Positions 1 through 7,892 of a stretch of 42,596 nt of DNA are shown piece by piece. The stretch is from Erythrobacter sp. (lineage in GTDB: Bacteria; Pseudomonadota; Alphaproteobacteria; Sphingomonadales; Sphingomonadaceae): contig NZOF01000014.1 in NCBI GenBank assembly GCA_002695185.1, forward strand, positions 1 through 42,596, given 5' to 3'. The position numbers and the translations under genes were made by a program. The notes under the pieces were generated by a model. It saw only the letters and a program-made list of their open reading frames with translations. It did not search any database and was not told where the DNA came from. How positions within the stretch are numbered: the stretch's first letter is position 1; each line of letters begins with the position of its first letter.

Positions 1-7
1 GGGATGC

Positions 8-98
8 GGAGCAGTGGCCGAGTGGTCGAAGGCGCACGCCTGGAAAGTGTGTATACGGTAACCCCGTATCGAGGGTTCGAATCCCTCCTGCTCCGCCA
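8..98 (+). tRNA. tRNA-Ser (anticodon GGA)
   Basis: A complete class II tRNA is visible. The acceptor stem GGAGCAG (8-14) pairs with CTGCTCC (88-94), followed by discriminator G95 and an encoded CCA at 96-98. The anticodon stem CACGC/GTGTG encloses the loop CTGGAAA, which puts the anticodon GGA at 42-44 (reads UCC and UCU). A long variable arm follows, as expected for tRNA-Ser, then the T-arm GAGGG-TTCGAAT-CCCTC. The G discriminator fits serine identity. The gene stands alone at the window edge, with the convergent FkbH-type gene ending 48 bases downstream. Confidence 0.97.
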
Positions 99-132
99 CT
101 TCCTTTTCAATAATTGCAATATCCGGCCAAGT

Positions 133-144
133 CCGGGCGCCCGG
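133..144. terminator. GC-rich palindrome between convergent tRNA-Ser and FkbH-type gene
   Basis: The perfect palindrome CCGGGCGCCCGG lies directly after the FkbH-type stop codon (minus strand) and 35 bases after the tRNA. It is followed by TTTATC on the plus strand. As a hairpin it has only four base pairs plus a GCGC loop, and the T-tract is weak. A role in ending transcription from either side is therefore only a possibility. Confidence 0.25.
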
Positions 145-145
145 T

Positions 146-2041
146 TTATCCTGCTAGGCTCGTCTCGATGAAAGTCCGGTGAGGGGCGTAGTCTGCTATT
201 GCGCATGCATAGGAGATTGAGCCATCGGGCTTCTCATCCCCATCAGGAAAACCAAGGCGCGGGTAGAAGTCGGCGACCATTTCGTTGCGGTCGGTGGGGA
301 TGTAGGTCGATCTGATTTCCTTCACTCCCGCCTTTGCCGCAGCTTCGAACAGCGCGTTCATCACGCATTGTTCGACGCCGCGTTCGAGCACGCGGCAGGA
401 TTGCAGCCAGCTGTCGATCGTCCATTTGGTTTCGTCGGTCCGGACAATTACCACGCCGATCATACCGTGCTTTGCGAATTTATCCTCCAGACGCATTTGC
501 CAGCCGAGCACGCCCGCATCGGCCTCCAGTTCGCGCACTTCCTCTTCCCCATAGCGCCGGGTGGTGAGGTTGAACTGGTTGGACTTGTTGATCAGTTGGG
601 TGATGCGGCTGCGTCCTTCCTCGTCAAAGGGGGCGATCGTCATGCGCATGTCTAGCGAAGTCAGATAGTCTTCGTAATTGCCGATCTTGGCGCGGATTTC
701 GGCGGCGGCTGCACGCCCGCCATAGCTTTCCGCTCGGGCTATATCTTCCTGGTTCAGCGGCAAGTGATCGAAGACGCCTGACTGCGCGATCCGCTGGATG
801 AAGAAGGAGGGATCGTCGCCAACTTCGATTGTGGAGACGAGTGGGAGTTCCTGCCTCACGCGTTCGCGTTCGGCCGCATTGTCATCGACAAATACCAAGG
901 ATTCAAGCCCCAGGCTCAGCGTTTCGGCGATGGTCTTGATATTCGTCGCCTTGTCGTTCCAGTTGGCCTGGAACACGGCCACATGATCTTCCTTGATCAC
1001 CATCTCTGAATGATCCCGGAATGGTTCGCGCGCGATTGCATCGGTGTTCTTCGAACAGACTGCGAGAACGATACCGCGGTCGCGAAGGCCGAGGATGAAG
1101 TTCTGGAAAGCCACGAAGGCTTCCCCCTCGGGCGAGTTCTGGCCGAGCCTTATGCCGGCGAGCCCATCATCCCCGATGACACCGCCCCAGAGCGTGTTGT
1201 CCAGATCGAGAACAAGGGCGCGCCCCGCCTTTCCCTTCATCGCAGCCAGCAAGGCCGCGATATTGTCCGCCGCCAGCGGGCAGACGTCGATGCTGAAGGG
1301 AATCTTGGCGGCGTGGTAGCGCACCGGATCGAACCAGCGATCGAAGCCGACGCGGTTTGCCAGCGCGGCCTGATCCCACAACAGCCACTTCCCCTCTGAA
1401 GCCCCATCCGCCAGCAAAAGATTGAGGCGCTGTCTGAACCGCGCGCTGCTGCTAGGGGTCGCCAAGTCGGAAGAGGAAACCTGTTCCGACCCCGGCAGGG
1501 TCGCGAAGATTGCGCTGCAGCCCGATTTCTCCCTGGCCGCAGCAGCCAGTGCAATTACAAGATCGGCAGCCTCGGCCAGTGCCGCATTTTCGGCAGCGCG
1601 ATCAAGCATCGCCCGCCTTCCTGAAAACCCGCTTTCGTCGAGAACGACCAACAGGGCGTCGAGGGGTTGGCTGAAGCAGTCCATGGGCGAATAGGCATAG
1701 CTGGCAACGCTGTCGTAAGGCGCTTCGGGAGCCGAAATCGCGAGGCCGCGTGCAAGGCCCGCAGCTGCTAGTGGGCCCGGAAGATAGCTCAGGGTGCGGC
1801 TACCCAGCAGACCGACTTTGGCTGGCGTGAATGCCGCGGGCATGAGGCCGGACTTGTGCAGCTTCGTGGCAAGCCGCTCGAGCTTCACTTGCTCGCGCAG
1901 ACCTAGTTGCTGGTTGGCAAGCACCTTGATTGCGGCGTAGTCCGGCTCCTGGCCTTCAGCGATCAACGCCTCGATTTCGGCCATTCGTTCACCCCAGTCC
2001 TCGGCTAGAGGTGGGCGCCAGGGGAAATGCTCACCCGTCAT
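146..2041 (-). CDS. FkbH-type HAD-family glyceryl-ACP synthase/phosphatase
   Basis: This 631-residue protein has the FkbH layout. The N-terminal region (about 60-260) is a degenerate SGNH-like domain (GLLGSRTLSYL near 77-87). A HAD domain follows with nucleophile motif DLDNTLWGG at 279-287 (D279, D281) and a downstream VCSKN block. The C-terminal third resembles a GNAT fold (GMIGVVIV, then DSWLQSCRVLERGVE). FkbH proteins take a phosphoglyceryl group from 1,3-bisphosphoglycerate, dephosphorylate it and load it on an acyl carrier protein. The chosen ATG at 2041 overlaps the stop of the ACP gene as ATGA, so the two are translationally coupled; an open frame extends 44 codons further upstream but would run through the ACP gene. 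No polyketide synthase or FkbG/FkbI oxidase lies nearby, so the expected product is glyceryl-ACP used by the neighbouring MBOAT enzyme. The family is clear; the acyl group is inferred. Confidence 0.88.
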   Translation of the reverse strand: MTGEHFPWRPPLAEDWGERMAEIEALIAEGQEPDYAAIKVLANQQLGLREQVKLERLATKLHKSGLMPAAFTPAKVGLLGSRTLSYLPGPLAAAGLARGLAISAPEAPYDSVASYAYSPMDCFSQPLDALLVVLDESGFSGRRAMLDRAAENAALAEAADLVIALAAAAREKSGCSAIFATLPGSEQVSSSDLATPSSSARFRQRLNLLLADGASEGKWLLWDQAALANRVGFDRWFDPVRYHAAKIPFSIDVCPLAADNIAALLAAMKGKAGRALVLDLDNTLWGGVIGDDGLAGIRLGQNSPEGEAFVAFQNFILGLRDRGIVLAVCSKNTDAIAREPFRDHSEMVIKEDHVAVFQANWNDKATNIKTIAETLSLGLESLVFVDDNAAERERVRQELPLVSTIEVGDDPSFFIQRIAQSGVFDHLPLNQEDIARAESYGGRAAAAEIRAKIGNYEDYLTSLDMRMTIAPFDEEGRSRITQLINKSNQFNLTTRRYGEEEVRELEADAGVLGWQMRLEDKFAKHGMIGVVIVRTDETKWTIDSWLQSCRVLERGVEQCVMNALFEAAAKAGVKEIRSTYIPTDRNEMVADFYPRLGFPDGDEKPDGSISYACAIADYAPHRTFIETSLAG

Positions 2042-2283
2042 GCGTTCTGCTTCTCCGCCGCCCTGACGAGATCGCCCAGATTCTTGAAGCTCTGCATTTC
2101 CGATGTGCTGAAGTGAACCCCCAATTCCATCTCGATCATGACCATCAGGCGGACATGCGAAAGGCTGTCCCATTGGGCGACGTCGTTGGCGGTCGTCTCC
2201 ATAGTGACGGGTCCTTCATACTCGTCGAAGAGATCTCTGATGATTGCGGTGACCTGGTCGAGAAGGGCTTGTTGATCCGACAT
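2038..2283 (-). CDS. acyl carrier protein
   Basis: An 81-residue acidic protein of typical ACP size. The phosphopantetheine site is the DSL motif in AQWDSLSHV, with the attachment serine at residue 40, followed by the usual amphipathic helix (VRLMVMIEMELGV). It is not the housekeeping fatty-acid ACP by context: it sits third in the run MBOAT, SGNH-like protein, ACP, FkbH and overlaps the FkbH gene by four bases. Its likely job is to carry the acyl group made by the FkbH-type enzyme to the membrane acyltransferase, much as DltC serves DltB. It needs a phosphopantetheinyl transferase encoded elsewhere. Confidence 0.92.
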   Translation of the reverse strand: MSDQQALLDQVTAIIRDLFDEYEGPVTMETTANDVAQWDSLSHVRLMVMIEMELGVHFSTSEMQSFKNLGDLVRAAEKQNA

Positions 2284-2328
2284 TGTGTTATTCCTTCCGG
2301 TCTGAAGTCTGGCGAATGATGACGCCCG

Positions 2329-3531
2329 CTAGCGTGCGGTCTGAAAAGCGGATTGTTCCGATGTCCGATTTAGATGGCTGTTGATCGGGCGATAGCTTTC
2401 GACGGCCGAACGAATTGTCCGCTCGTGATCCGCCAAATTCTGGCGCGTCAGCCGGTTGCTGCCCGTGGTCATGGCACCCACGAACCGGCGCAGGATAGCG
2501 GGATCATAAACGTGGCCGACCTCGCGGAAATTGGCGAGGTCCCCGGCAATCGATGGGTCATCGTCGAAAGCGAAGATTCGTACATTTGGCAGGTCTGCGG
2601 CCGCATCGACCAGACAGCGACGCGCAACCATTTGTTCATCGAGCAAGGTAGGGCTGATGTCGTTCCGTCGTACGTAATAGAATGCGTAGGATGCGATGGG
2701 GATCAGTATATCGATTTGAACGCCCCGGTCGGACAGGGCCTGCAAGCGGGGAAGGAGTTGATCGTTGATAGCGGGAAAGCTGTCGCAATCCCTGCCACTC
2801 GATGCTCCGATGCTGGCGCGATTTCGCTCTACCACGCGGGCAATACCCGCCATTTCCAGAGGGGTCTGGAAACGCTGATACATCGTGTTGACGTAGGTCT
2901 TGTAGTTTTCATCGTCAGGATTGCTGTAGGTCAGCTTTCCAGAGAGGATATCGAACGTTTTCCGTAATGTCGGGAAATTGACCATCCGCAGGTCGTTCGC
3001 CAGTTCGTCGTCATAAAGGAAGGCGGGGAAGCTGCGATTGGTAACTTCCGGGTCCTGGGTATAGGTCCAGTCGAAGGTCAGGATGAGGTGTCGAAGCCCC
3101 GGATTTTCGGCCAGGCGGCCTAGTACCAGATCCCGGTCGCGGGGTCGGGGACCGCCATAGCTCAAGTTCATGACCCGGGAATCCTTCCCCAGTACGCCCC
3201 GCAGGTATTCGGGGGTATACATCGCGGTGACAGAACTCCCGACGAGGAAGGTATTGAAGGTCGGATCCTTGGCGGCCACGTCGATCCAGTCGATGACGAG
3301 GTCTCGCGGGGTATCTCCAGCTTCGATCCGCGGCTCGGCGCCCCAGCTGTAGATGTTGTGCGGATCGACTGCGATGACGAGCGCCGCCAGCGAGAGATAG
3401 ATGCCGGTAATAAGCGATGCAGCCAGCACCAGGGGCCGGGCCGCCCGCCAGCGTGTGGCAGAAAGCGACCTCCGGCGGTTAGCCTGAGCCTGCGGGGTGA
3501 CGAAATGCGCTGATCGGATCGGTTTCGTCAT
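2329..3531 (-). CDS. membrane-anchored SGNH/DltD-AlgX-like protein of the acylation module
   Basis: A 400-residue protein with a basic N-terminus, one membrane segment at about 33-55 and a periplasmic remainder. The block FLVGSSVTAMY at about 95-105 fits the first SGNH motif but reads GSS (candidate nucleophile S100) in place of GDS. Near the C-terminus EVGH (E337, H340) sits where the family normally shows DxxH. Proteins of this kind (DltD, AlgJ, AlgX) partner MBOAT enzymes in moving acyl groups onto extracellular polymers. The ATG at 3531 lies four bases after the MBOAT stop codon (3536), which decides the start; an upstream in-frame Met would lie deep inside the MBOAT gene. The fold assignment is from short motifs and context, so it is moderately sure. 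Confidence 0.72.
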   Translation of the reverse strand: MTKPIRSAHFVTPQAQANRRRSLSATRWRAARPLVLAASLITGIYLSLAALVIAVDPHNIYSWGAEPRIEAGDTPRDLVIDWIDVAAKDPTFNTFLVGSSVTAMYTPEYLRGVLGKDSRVMNLSYGGPRPRDRDLVLGRLAENPGLRHLILTFDWTYTQDPEVTNRSFPAFLYDDELANDLRMVNFPTLRKTFDILSGKLTYSNPDDENYKTYVNTMYQRFQTPLEMAGIARVVERNRASIGASSGRDCDSFPAINDQLLPRLQALSDRGVQIDILIPIASYAFYYVRRNDISPTLLDEQMVARRCLVDAAADLPNVRIFAFDDDPSIAGDLANFREVGHVYDPAILRRFVGAMTTGSNRLTRQNLADHERTIRSAVESYRPINSHLNRTSEQSAFQTAR

Positions 3532-3535
3532 ACCC

Positions 3536-5104
3536 TCAAAACCCCTGATAGAGGAAGGGCGGCTGCCGCGAGACGTAGTAGAGCGAGGCGATGACCAGTA
3601 TCGACAGGTAGCTCGCTTGCGCCCAACCTGGCCGCCACAGGCCGCGCAGGACCGCGAGACCATAGCTCTTGTTTTCGTAAGTCATGATGGCCGGACGGTA
3701 GCGTCGCATGAGTTCCACGCTGTTCGGGCAGAGATAGATGATAGAAAACGCTATCATCAGCATCATGACCGGTTCGCGCATATTGAAGAGCGACCGCGCT
3801 TCGGTGGCCGTACCAAACATCTGCGAAAAGAGGTGGAATCCGCCGCTCACACTTTCCGAACGGAACATCGCCAGGCTGAGCAGCAATGGCAGGAAGAACA
3901 CCGCCCGTTCTAGGGAGCCGAGGATAAGCGGTGAAGTGGTAGCCTTGACCGACTTGAACCATTTCGACGCCCGGACTTCCGTTTCCAGCGCGTACCAGAA
4001 ACCGTGCATCAGACCAAAAACGCAGAAGGTCCACAGCGCCCCGTGCCACAGGCCGATGATCTGGAAATTGATCAGCATCGGAAACCACAGGCTGAGTAGG
4101 TGCGCCGGTAACGGTGCCAGCCGGTTGAACATTGCGTAGCGCGTGCCAGCGACCGAAAGCGGCGTGTAAAGAAAGCGCGCGATGACCCGGGTCAAGGTCA
4201 TGTGCCAGCGGCGGTAATAATCGATGATGCCGTTGGCCTTGAACGGCGAGAAGAAATTGATCGGCAATTTAAGGCCGAACATTCGGGCGAGGCCAAGAGC
4301 CATGTCCGAATAGCCGGAAAAATCGAAATAGAGCTGCGCCATATAGGCCAGCGCGCCGATCCACGCCTGCATCGGGTGAATTTCAGCACCGACATGCGCC
4401 GCGCCGAAAATGATATCGACGGTGGGGGCTAGATTGTCGGCAATGACCACCTTCTTGAACATGCCGATCGAGATGAAGGTCAGGCCAACCGCAAGGTCGA
4501 TCGGGTTCAAGCGGAGAAACCGCTTCGACTCGATCTGCGGATTGAATTCGCTAAGATAGGTGATGGGACCGATGATGAGCTGCGGGAAAAAGCTGACGAA
4601 GGCGCCATAACGGCAAAAAGCCGCACTGACCGATTTCACTGATGCCAATTGGCCGAGGAATTGGGTGACGTTCTTTTCGCGCGAATAGGCATCAGCAAGG
4701 AAGGCGGCGCCCTGGAATGTGTAGAAGGAAATCCCGGCGGGAATGGCGATCCCGGCAATATCCACCATGATCCCGGCGCTCGGACCGAACAGCAGGCTGG
4801 CGATCTTGTATTTGAAATAGCACAGGGTGACGATGTTGTAGGCCTGCCCGGTGAGGTAGATGCGCTTCCGGCTCTTCTTGCTTTCGTCGAGAAATGTGAC
4901 TGCGAGCGCGACGGCGAAATTCACCACGAGTGCGGCGACCAGCAGTATCGCTGAGAACAGGCCATAAGGCACATAAAACGCGAGCGAGGCCGCAAACAGG
5001 ACGGCGAGTCCGGCATTCCGGCCCAGGAAATGTGCGATCGTATAGAATGCGACCAATGCGACAGGGAGGAACACGAACAGAAAAAGAGGGTCCGTAAATA
5101 TCAA
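3536..5104 (-). CDS. MBOAT-family polysaccharide O-acyltransferase (AlgI/DltB-like)
   Basis: A 522-residue polytopic membrane protein opening with the AlgI-like start IFTDPLFLFVFLP. Family signatures are YFDFSGYSDMA (259-269), the RRWH block (298-301) and the catalytic histidine in GLWHGALWTF (H354). AlgI and DltB pass acyl groups across the inner membrane to an extracellular polymer. The start is a TTG at 5104: it gives the conserved N-terminus and is preceded at 7 bases by AGGGGG. The first gene of a run with an SGNH-like protein, an ACP and FkbH, it is the probable transferase of the ACP-bound group to the EPS. Acetyl transfer, as in AlgI, is the alternative, though an ACP is not needed for that. 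Confidence 0.9.
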   Translation of the reverse strand: MIFTDPLFLFVFLPVALVAFYTIAHFLGRNAGLAVLFAASLAFYVPYGLFSAILLVAALVVNFAVALAVTFLDESKKSRKRIYLTGQAYNIVTLCYFKYKIASLLFGPSAGIMVDIAGIAIPAGISFYTFQGAAFLADAYSREKNVTQFLGQLASVKSVSAAFCRYGAFVSFFPQLIIGPITYLSEFNPQIESKRFLRLNPIDLAVGLTFISIGMFKKVVIADNLAPTVDIIFGAAHVGAEIHPMQAWIGALAYMAQLYFDFSGYSDMALGLARMFGLKLPINFFSPFKANGIIDYYRRWHMTLTRVIARFLYTPLSVAGTRYAMFNRLAPLPAHLLSLWFPMLINFQIIGLWHGALWTFCVFGLMHGFWYALETEVRASKWFKSVKATTSPLILGSLERAVFFLPLLLSLAMFRSESVSGGFHLFSQMFGTATEARSLFNMREPVMMLMIAFSIIYLCPNSVELMRRYRPAIMTYENKSYGLAVLRGLWRPGWAQASYLSILVIASLYYVSRQPPFLYQGF

Positions 5105-5467
5105 ATTCTTACCCCCTCGATTTTGATCGCTGCCAGCGCTCGCCATGGTTCGGCGAGCTCAAAACCCGTTCCGCCTACCGGCGCGTGGACCGAAAAAGTG
5201 CCAAATTTCGTCCGGCCGAAAAATTGGGCATCGGTATAAGGCCACACTCTCAATGAGAGCGGCGATATCAATGGGGGGTAGTGCTGGGGCGAGGCAGGCC
5301 CTGCCCATAAGGATAATTGACGCGGCGGTGTTCTCGCGGGAAATTCGCCAGGCCAAGGTCGACCCGATGCTGGTGACTTTCCGACCGCAAGCCTAGCCGA
5401 CCTCATCGCCCTTCGATGAAGCGACCGGCCTGCATCTTCTGCCTATCAATCAGGGATCCGATAGCCA
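5105..5467. other. 363-base divergent intergenic region, MBOAT / sulfotransferase
   Basis: No convincing gene is seen here; short open frames have no recognisable product. It must hold the promoters for both divergent units. An imperfect inverted repeat, CCAAATTTCG (5201-5210) facing CGAAAAATTGG (5217-5227), could be a regulator site. TATAAG at 5235-5240 is a possible -10 for the rightward unit, but no good -35 stands 17 bases before it. Confidence 0.3.
5112..5117 (-). promoter_or_regulatory. ribosome binding site deciding the TTG start of the MBOAT gene
   Basis: On the minus strand AGGGGG is followed by seven bases and then TTG (5104-5102). This spacing, and the conserved protein N-terminus that begins there, favour TTG over an ATG 14 codons further upstream. 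Confidence 0.6.
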
Positions 5468-6325
5468 ATGCAACTGAGTGACATCGATTTCGTGATCATT
5501 GGTGCTGCGAAGTCGGCGACAACCTGGCTTCAGACCCAACTTCAGGCCGACCCCGCGATCCATATGCCGGACCCGGAGCTGCATTACTTTTCGCGGGAAT
5601 ATGCGCGTGGAGAGAGCTGGTACCTTTCCCATTTCGCGGAAAAACCAGAAGGCAGGCTCATTGGCGAAAAGTCGAATTCATATCTTTATTCGGCTGAAGC
5701 TGCCGCCCGTCTCCATCGCGACATTCCGCAGGTCAAACTGATTGCGCAGCTTCGTAACCCTGTTGAACGCGCCTATTCCAGTTACTGCATGCTATTCCGT
5801 CGGGGCGAGGTGGGGCCGAATATAGGATCCTACCTCGATCCATCCAGCGGCGAAAACATGCAGATACTGGGCTCGGGTAATTTCTATTCCCATTTGCAGC
5901 CGTTCATCAATCTCTATGGCCGCGAGAAGCTTTTAATCCTTTTCTTCGAAGGTGTGACCGAAGACCCTGAAGCGCAGATGCTGCGCGTTCGAACCCATCT
6001 CGGCCTGCCTCCGCGCGCGATCGCCATGCAAGGGCATCAGAAGGTCAAGGACAAGACCGCGCCGCTGGTGCCACCGGCGATGCGGAAAAAGCTCGGTTGG
6101 ATGAAGCCGATTGTTCGCCCTTTCCGTGGATCGGCGCCATTCGAAGCGGCTCGCGGGCTTGTCGCCCGCAAAACCGAATACCCTCCGCTGACCAAAGATC
6201 TGCGCGAGCGTCTTGGCGAATATTACCAGCCTTCGATAGAAGCTCTGGAGCAGATGAGTGGTCAGTCCCTTCACCATTGGTATGCGAAGGGAGCGGAACA
6301 GGCGTTGAACTCGGCTTCGGCGTGA
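5468..6325 (+). CDS. sulfotransferase family protein
   Basis: A 285-residue cytosolic-type sulfotransferase. The 5'-phosphosulfate loop is GAAKSATTWL (12-21), and the 3'-phosphate-binding block is RNPVERAYSSY in the middle of the protein, both characteristic of PAPS-dependent enzymes. Length and layout match the bacterial heparan-sulfate-sulfotransferase-like family. It would move sulfate from PAPS to a sugar hydroxyl or amine. Set between the acylation module and a pyruvyl transferase, it is a candidate for sulfating the EPS or its precursor. No PAPS-synthesis gene lies in the window. The true acceptor cannot be read from the sequence; a small-molecule or lipid acceptor remains possible. Confidence 0.85.
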   Translation: MQLSDIDFVIIGAAKSATTWLQTQLQADPAIHMPDPELHYFSREYARGESWYLSHFAEKPEGRLIGEKSNSYLYSAEAAARLHRDIPQVKLIAQLRNPVERAYSSYCMLFRRGEVGPNIGSYLDPSSGENMQILGSGNFYSHLQPFINLYGREKLLILFFEGVTEDPEAQMLRVRTHLGLPPRAIAMQGHQKVKDKTAPLVPPAMRKKLGWMKPIVRPFRGSAPFEAARGLVARKTEYPPLTKDLRERLGEYYQPSIEALEQMSGQSLHHWYAKGAEQALNSASA

Positions 6326-6528
6326 GACGTTTGATCCCTTCGCGGTCAGGGGAGGAGCCCCAATTGGGCGATGGCAGGTCAAAAGGGCTAATCGCTTTGC
6401 TCACCTGCGTATACCCCTCGCGGCTGGTAATCCTCGGCTCGTACCACCCGAATCCCGTTCGTTCGATCTCGCTTCGCTAAGGGCAAAGGGCGGTCAAACC
6501 TTCGATCAGCAAGAGAGCCTGAGACATC

Positions 6529-7770
6529 ATGAAAAAGTTCATCATCACCGGCATCCAGATGAGAAACAAAGGCTCTCAGGCGATGTTTCTCTCCCTCTAT
6601 TCGGGCCTCAAGGCGAGATATCCCGATTGCGAAGTGATTGGTTTCGCCAACAAGTATGACGAGCCGGAGCAGTACGACTTCCAGCTCCTACCCTACGATT
6701 ATTTCACCCGCCTCCTTTACCGTTACCGGTTGAGCAGTGTCCCGGTGCTGACGCCCCTCATTACCTCCTTCGCCGGTTTCTGGCGCAAGACGGACAAATG
6801 GAATGGCAATGTCGGGCAGATGGAGCAGGCATTGCGGGAGGCGGATGCTATTCTCGATGCCAGCGGATACACCTTGGGTTCCGGCTGGGGCAAAGGGGGT
6901 GGCCGGCTCCTGCTGCAAACGATCAGGATTGCGAGACGCTATGGCAAGAAAATCATTCTCATGCCCCAAAGCTTTGGGCCCTTTGATTGGGGCGAAGACG
7001 ACGATGAGCAATTCCTCGCGGAAGTGAAGCATGAACTGAGTTATTGCACTAAGATCTATGCACGGGAGATCGAAGGGTATGAATGCCTGAAGGCCTTGGG
7101 CCTCCAGAATGTCGAACTGTCCGCAGACATGGTTATTCGCGAAAACGCATTCCCGCAGGCCTGCGACATCCATCCCGGTTACCAGCAGCCCCAGATAAAC
7201 TACCCGGAATCAGGCGCGGTCGGCTTCATCATCAACGAGAACGTTTTTCGGATCGGCAATCGCGAGGCTGTTCTGGATCTCTATGTGAAGCTGCTCGACA
7301 AACTGCTGAACGATGGAGAGAAGGTCTATATTCTGAACACGTCGACTGCCGATTTCCATTTGGTTGAAAAGGTTCTCGCCAAGGTCAAACGGCGTGACCG
7401 GGTGGGTGTGATTTCCGGCGAATATTCCAGTCCTGAACTCATCGATATCATTGGCCGGTTCAAATATGTGGTGGCCTCGCGCTATCACTCCGTAGTGTTC
7501 GCTTACCGTTCCGGCGTGCCCGCGATCATTCTCGGATGGGCAAGCAAATATGTCGATCTGGCCGCCCATTTCCAGCAGCAGGACTATGTCTTCGACATCA
7601 GGGATCCGGGCGTCGACCAGATCCTCAAACAGGTCAAGAAGATGGGCGCCAATCACGAAATCGAGTCTCAGCGAATAAGCGAATGTTTGGCGAACATGCA
7701 GACGACATCCGTCATTCAGGATGCCCTGGGGGCGCTCGAAAGAATTGGTCCTACAGCGGCCGCAGCCTAG
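6529..7770 (+). CDS. polysaccharide pyruvyl transferase family protein
   Basis: A 413-residue protein with the CsaB/WcaK/ExoV-type signature: N-terminal GIQMRNKGSQAM, a central DASGYTLGSGWG segment, ILMPQSFGPF, and the C-terminal SRYHSVVFAYRSGVPAI block with the conserved arginine and histidine. These enzymes transfer pyruvate from phosphoenolpyruvate to sugar hydroxyls as a ketal, adding negative charge. It follows the sulfotransferase by about 200 bases, a stretch in which no gene is seen. A substrate cannot be assigned; EPS ketal pyruvylation is the natural reading from the locus. Confidence 0.87.
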   Translation: MKKFIITGIQMRNKGSQAMFLSLYSGLKARYPDCEVIGFANKYDEPEQYDFQLLPYDYFTRLLYRYRLSSVPVLTPLITSFAGFWRKTDKWNGNVGQMEQALREADAILDASGYTLGSGWGKGGGRLLLQTIRIARRYGKKIILMPQSFGPFDWGEDDDEQFLAEVKHELSYCTKIYAREIEGYECLKALGLQNVELSADMVIRENAFPQACDIHPGYQQPQINYPESGAVGFIINENVFRIGNREAVLDLYVKLLDKLLNDGEKVYILNTSTADFHLVEKVLAKVKRRDRVGVISGEYSSPELIDIIGRFKYVVASRYHSVVFAYRSGVPAIILGWASKYVDLAAHFQQQDYVFDIRDPGVDQILKQVKKMGANHEIESQRISECLANMQTTSVIQDALGALERIGPTAAAA

Positions 7771-7892
7771 CAGGCTGGAGGGGCGGGGACTTCTTCTAGT
7801 TGGGTTCAGCCTCAAGGAATGTTCGCCTTTAGCTCCGCATCGATACCCATATTCCCCATCGCATAGCGCGCAGTGACATCTACAATTGCGGC

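Noticed and set aside
146..2283. FkbH plus ACP as part of a methoxymalonyl-ACP pathway for a polyketide
   Set aside because: No polyketide synthase, FkbG, FkbI or methyltransferase next to them; the partners are MBOAT and SGNH-like proteins.
5145..5396. 83-codon plus-strand open frame between MBOAT and sulfotransferase
   Set aside because: No ribosome site, no domain, and basic low-information composition.
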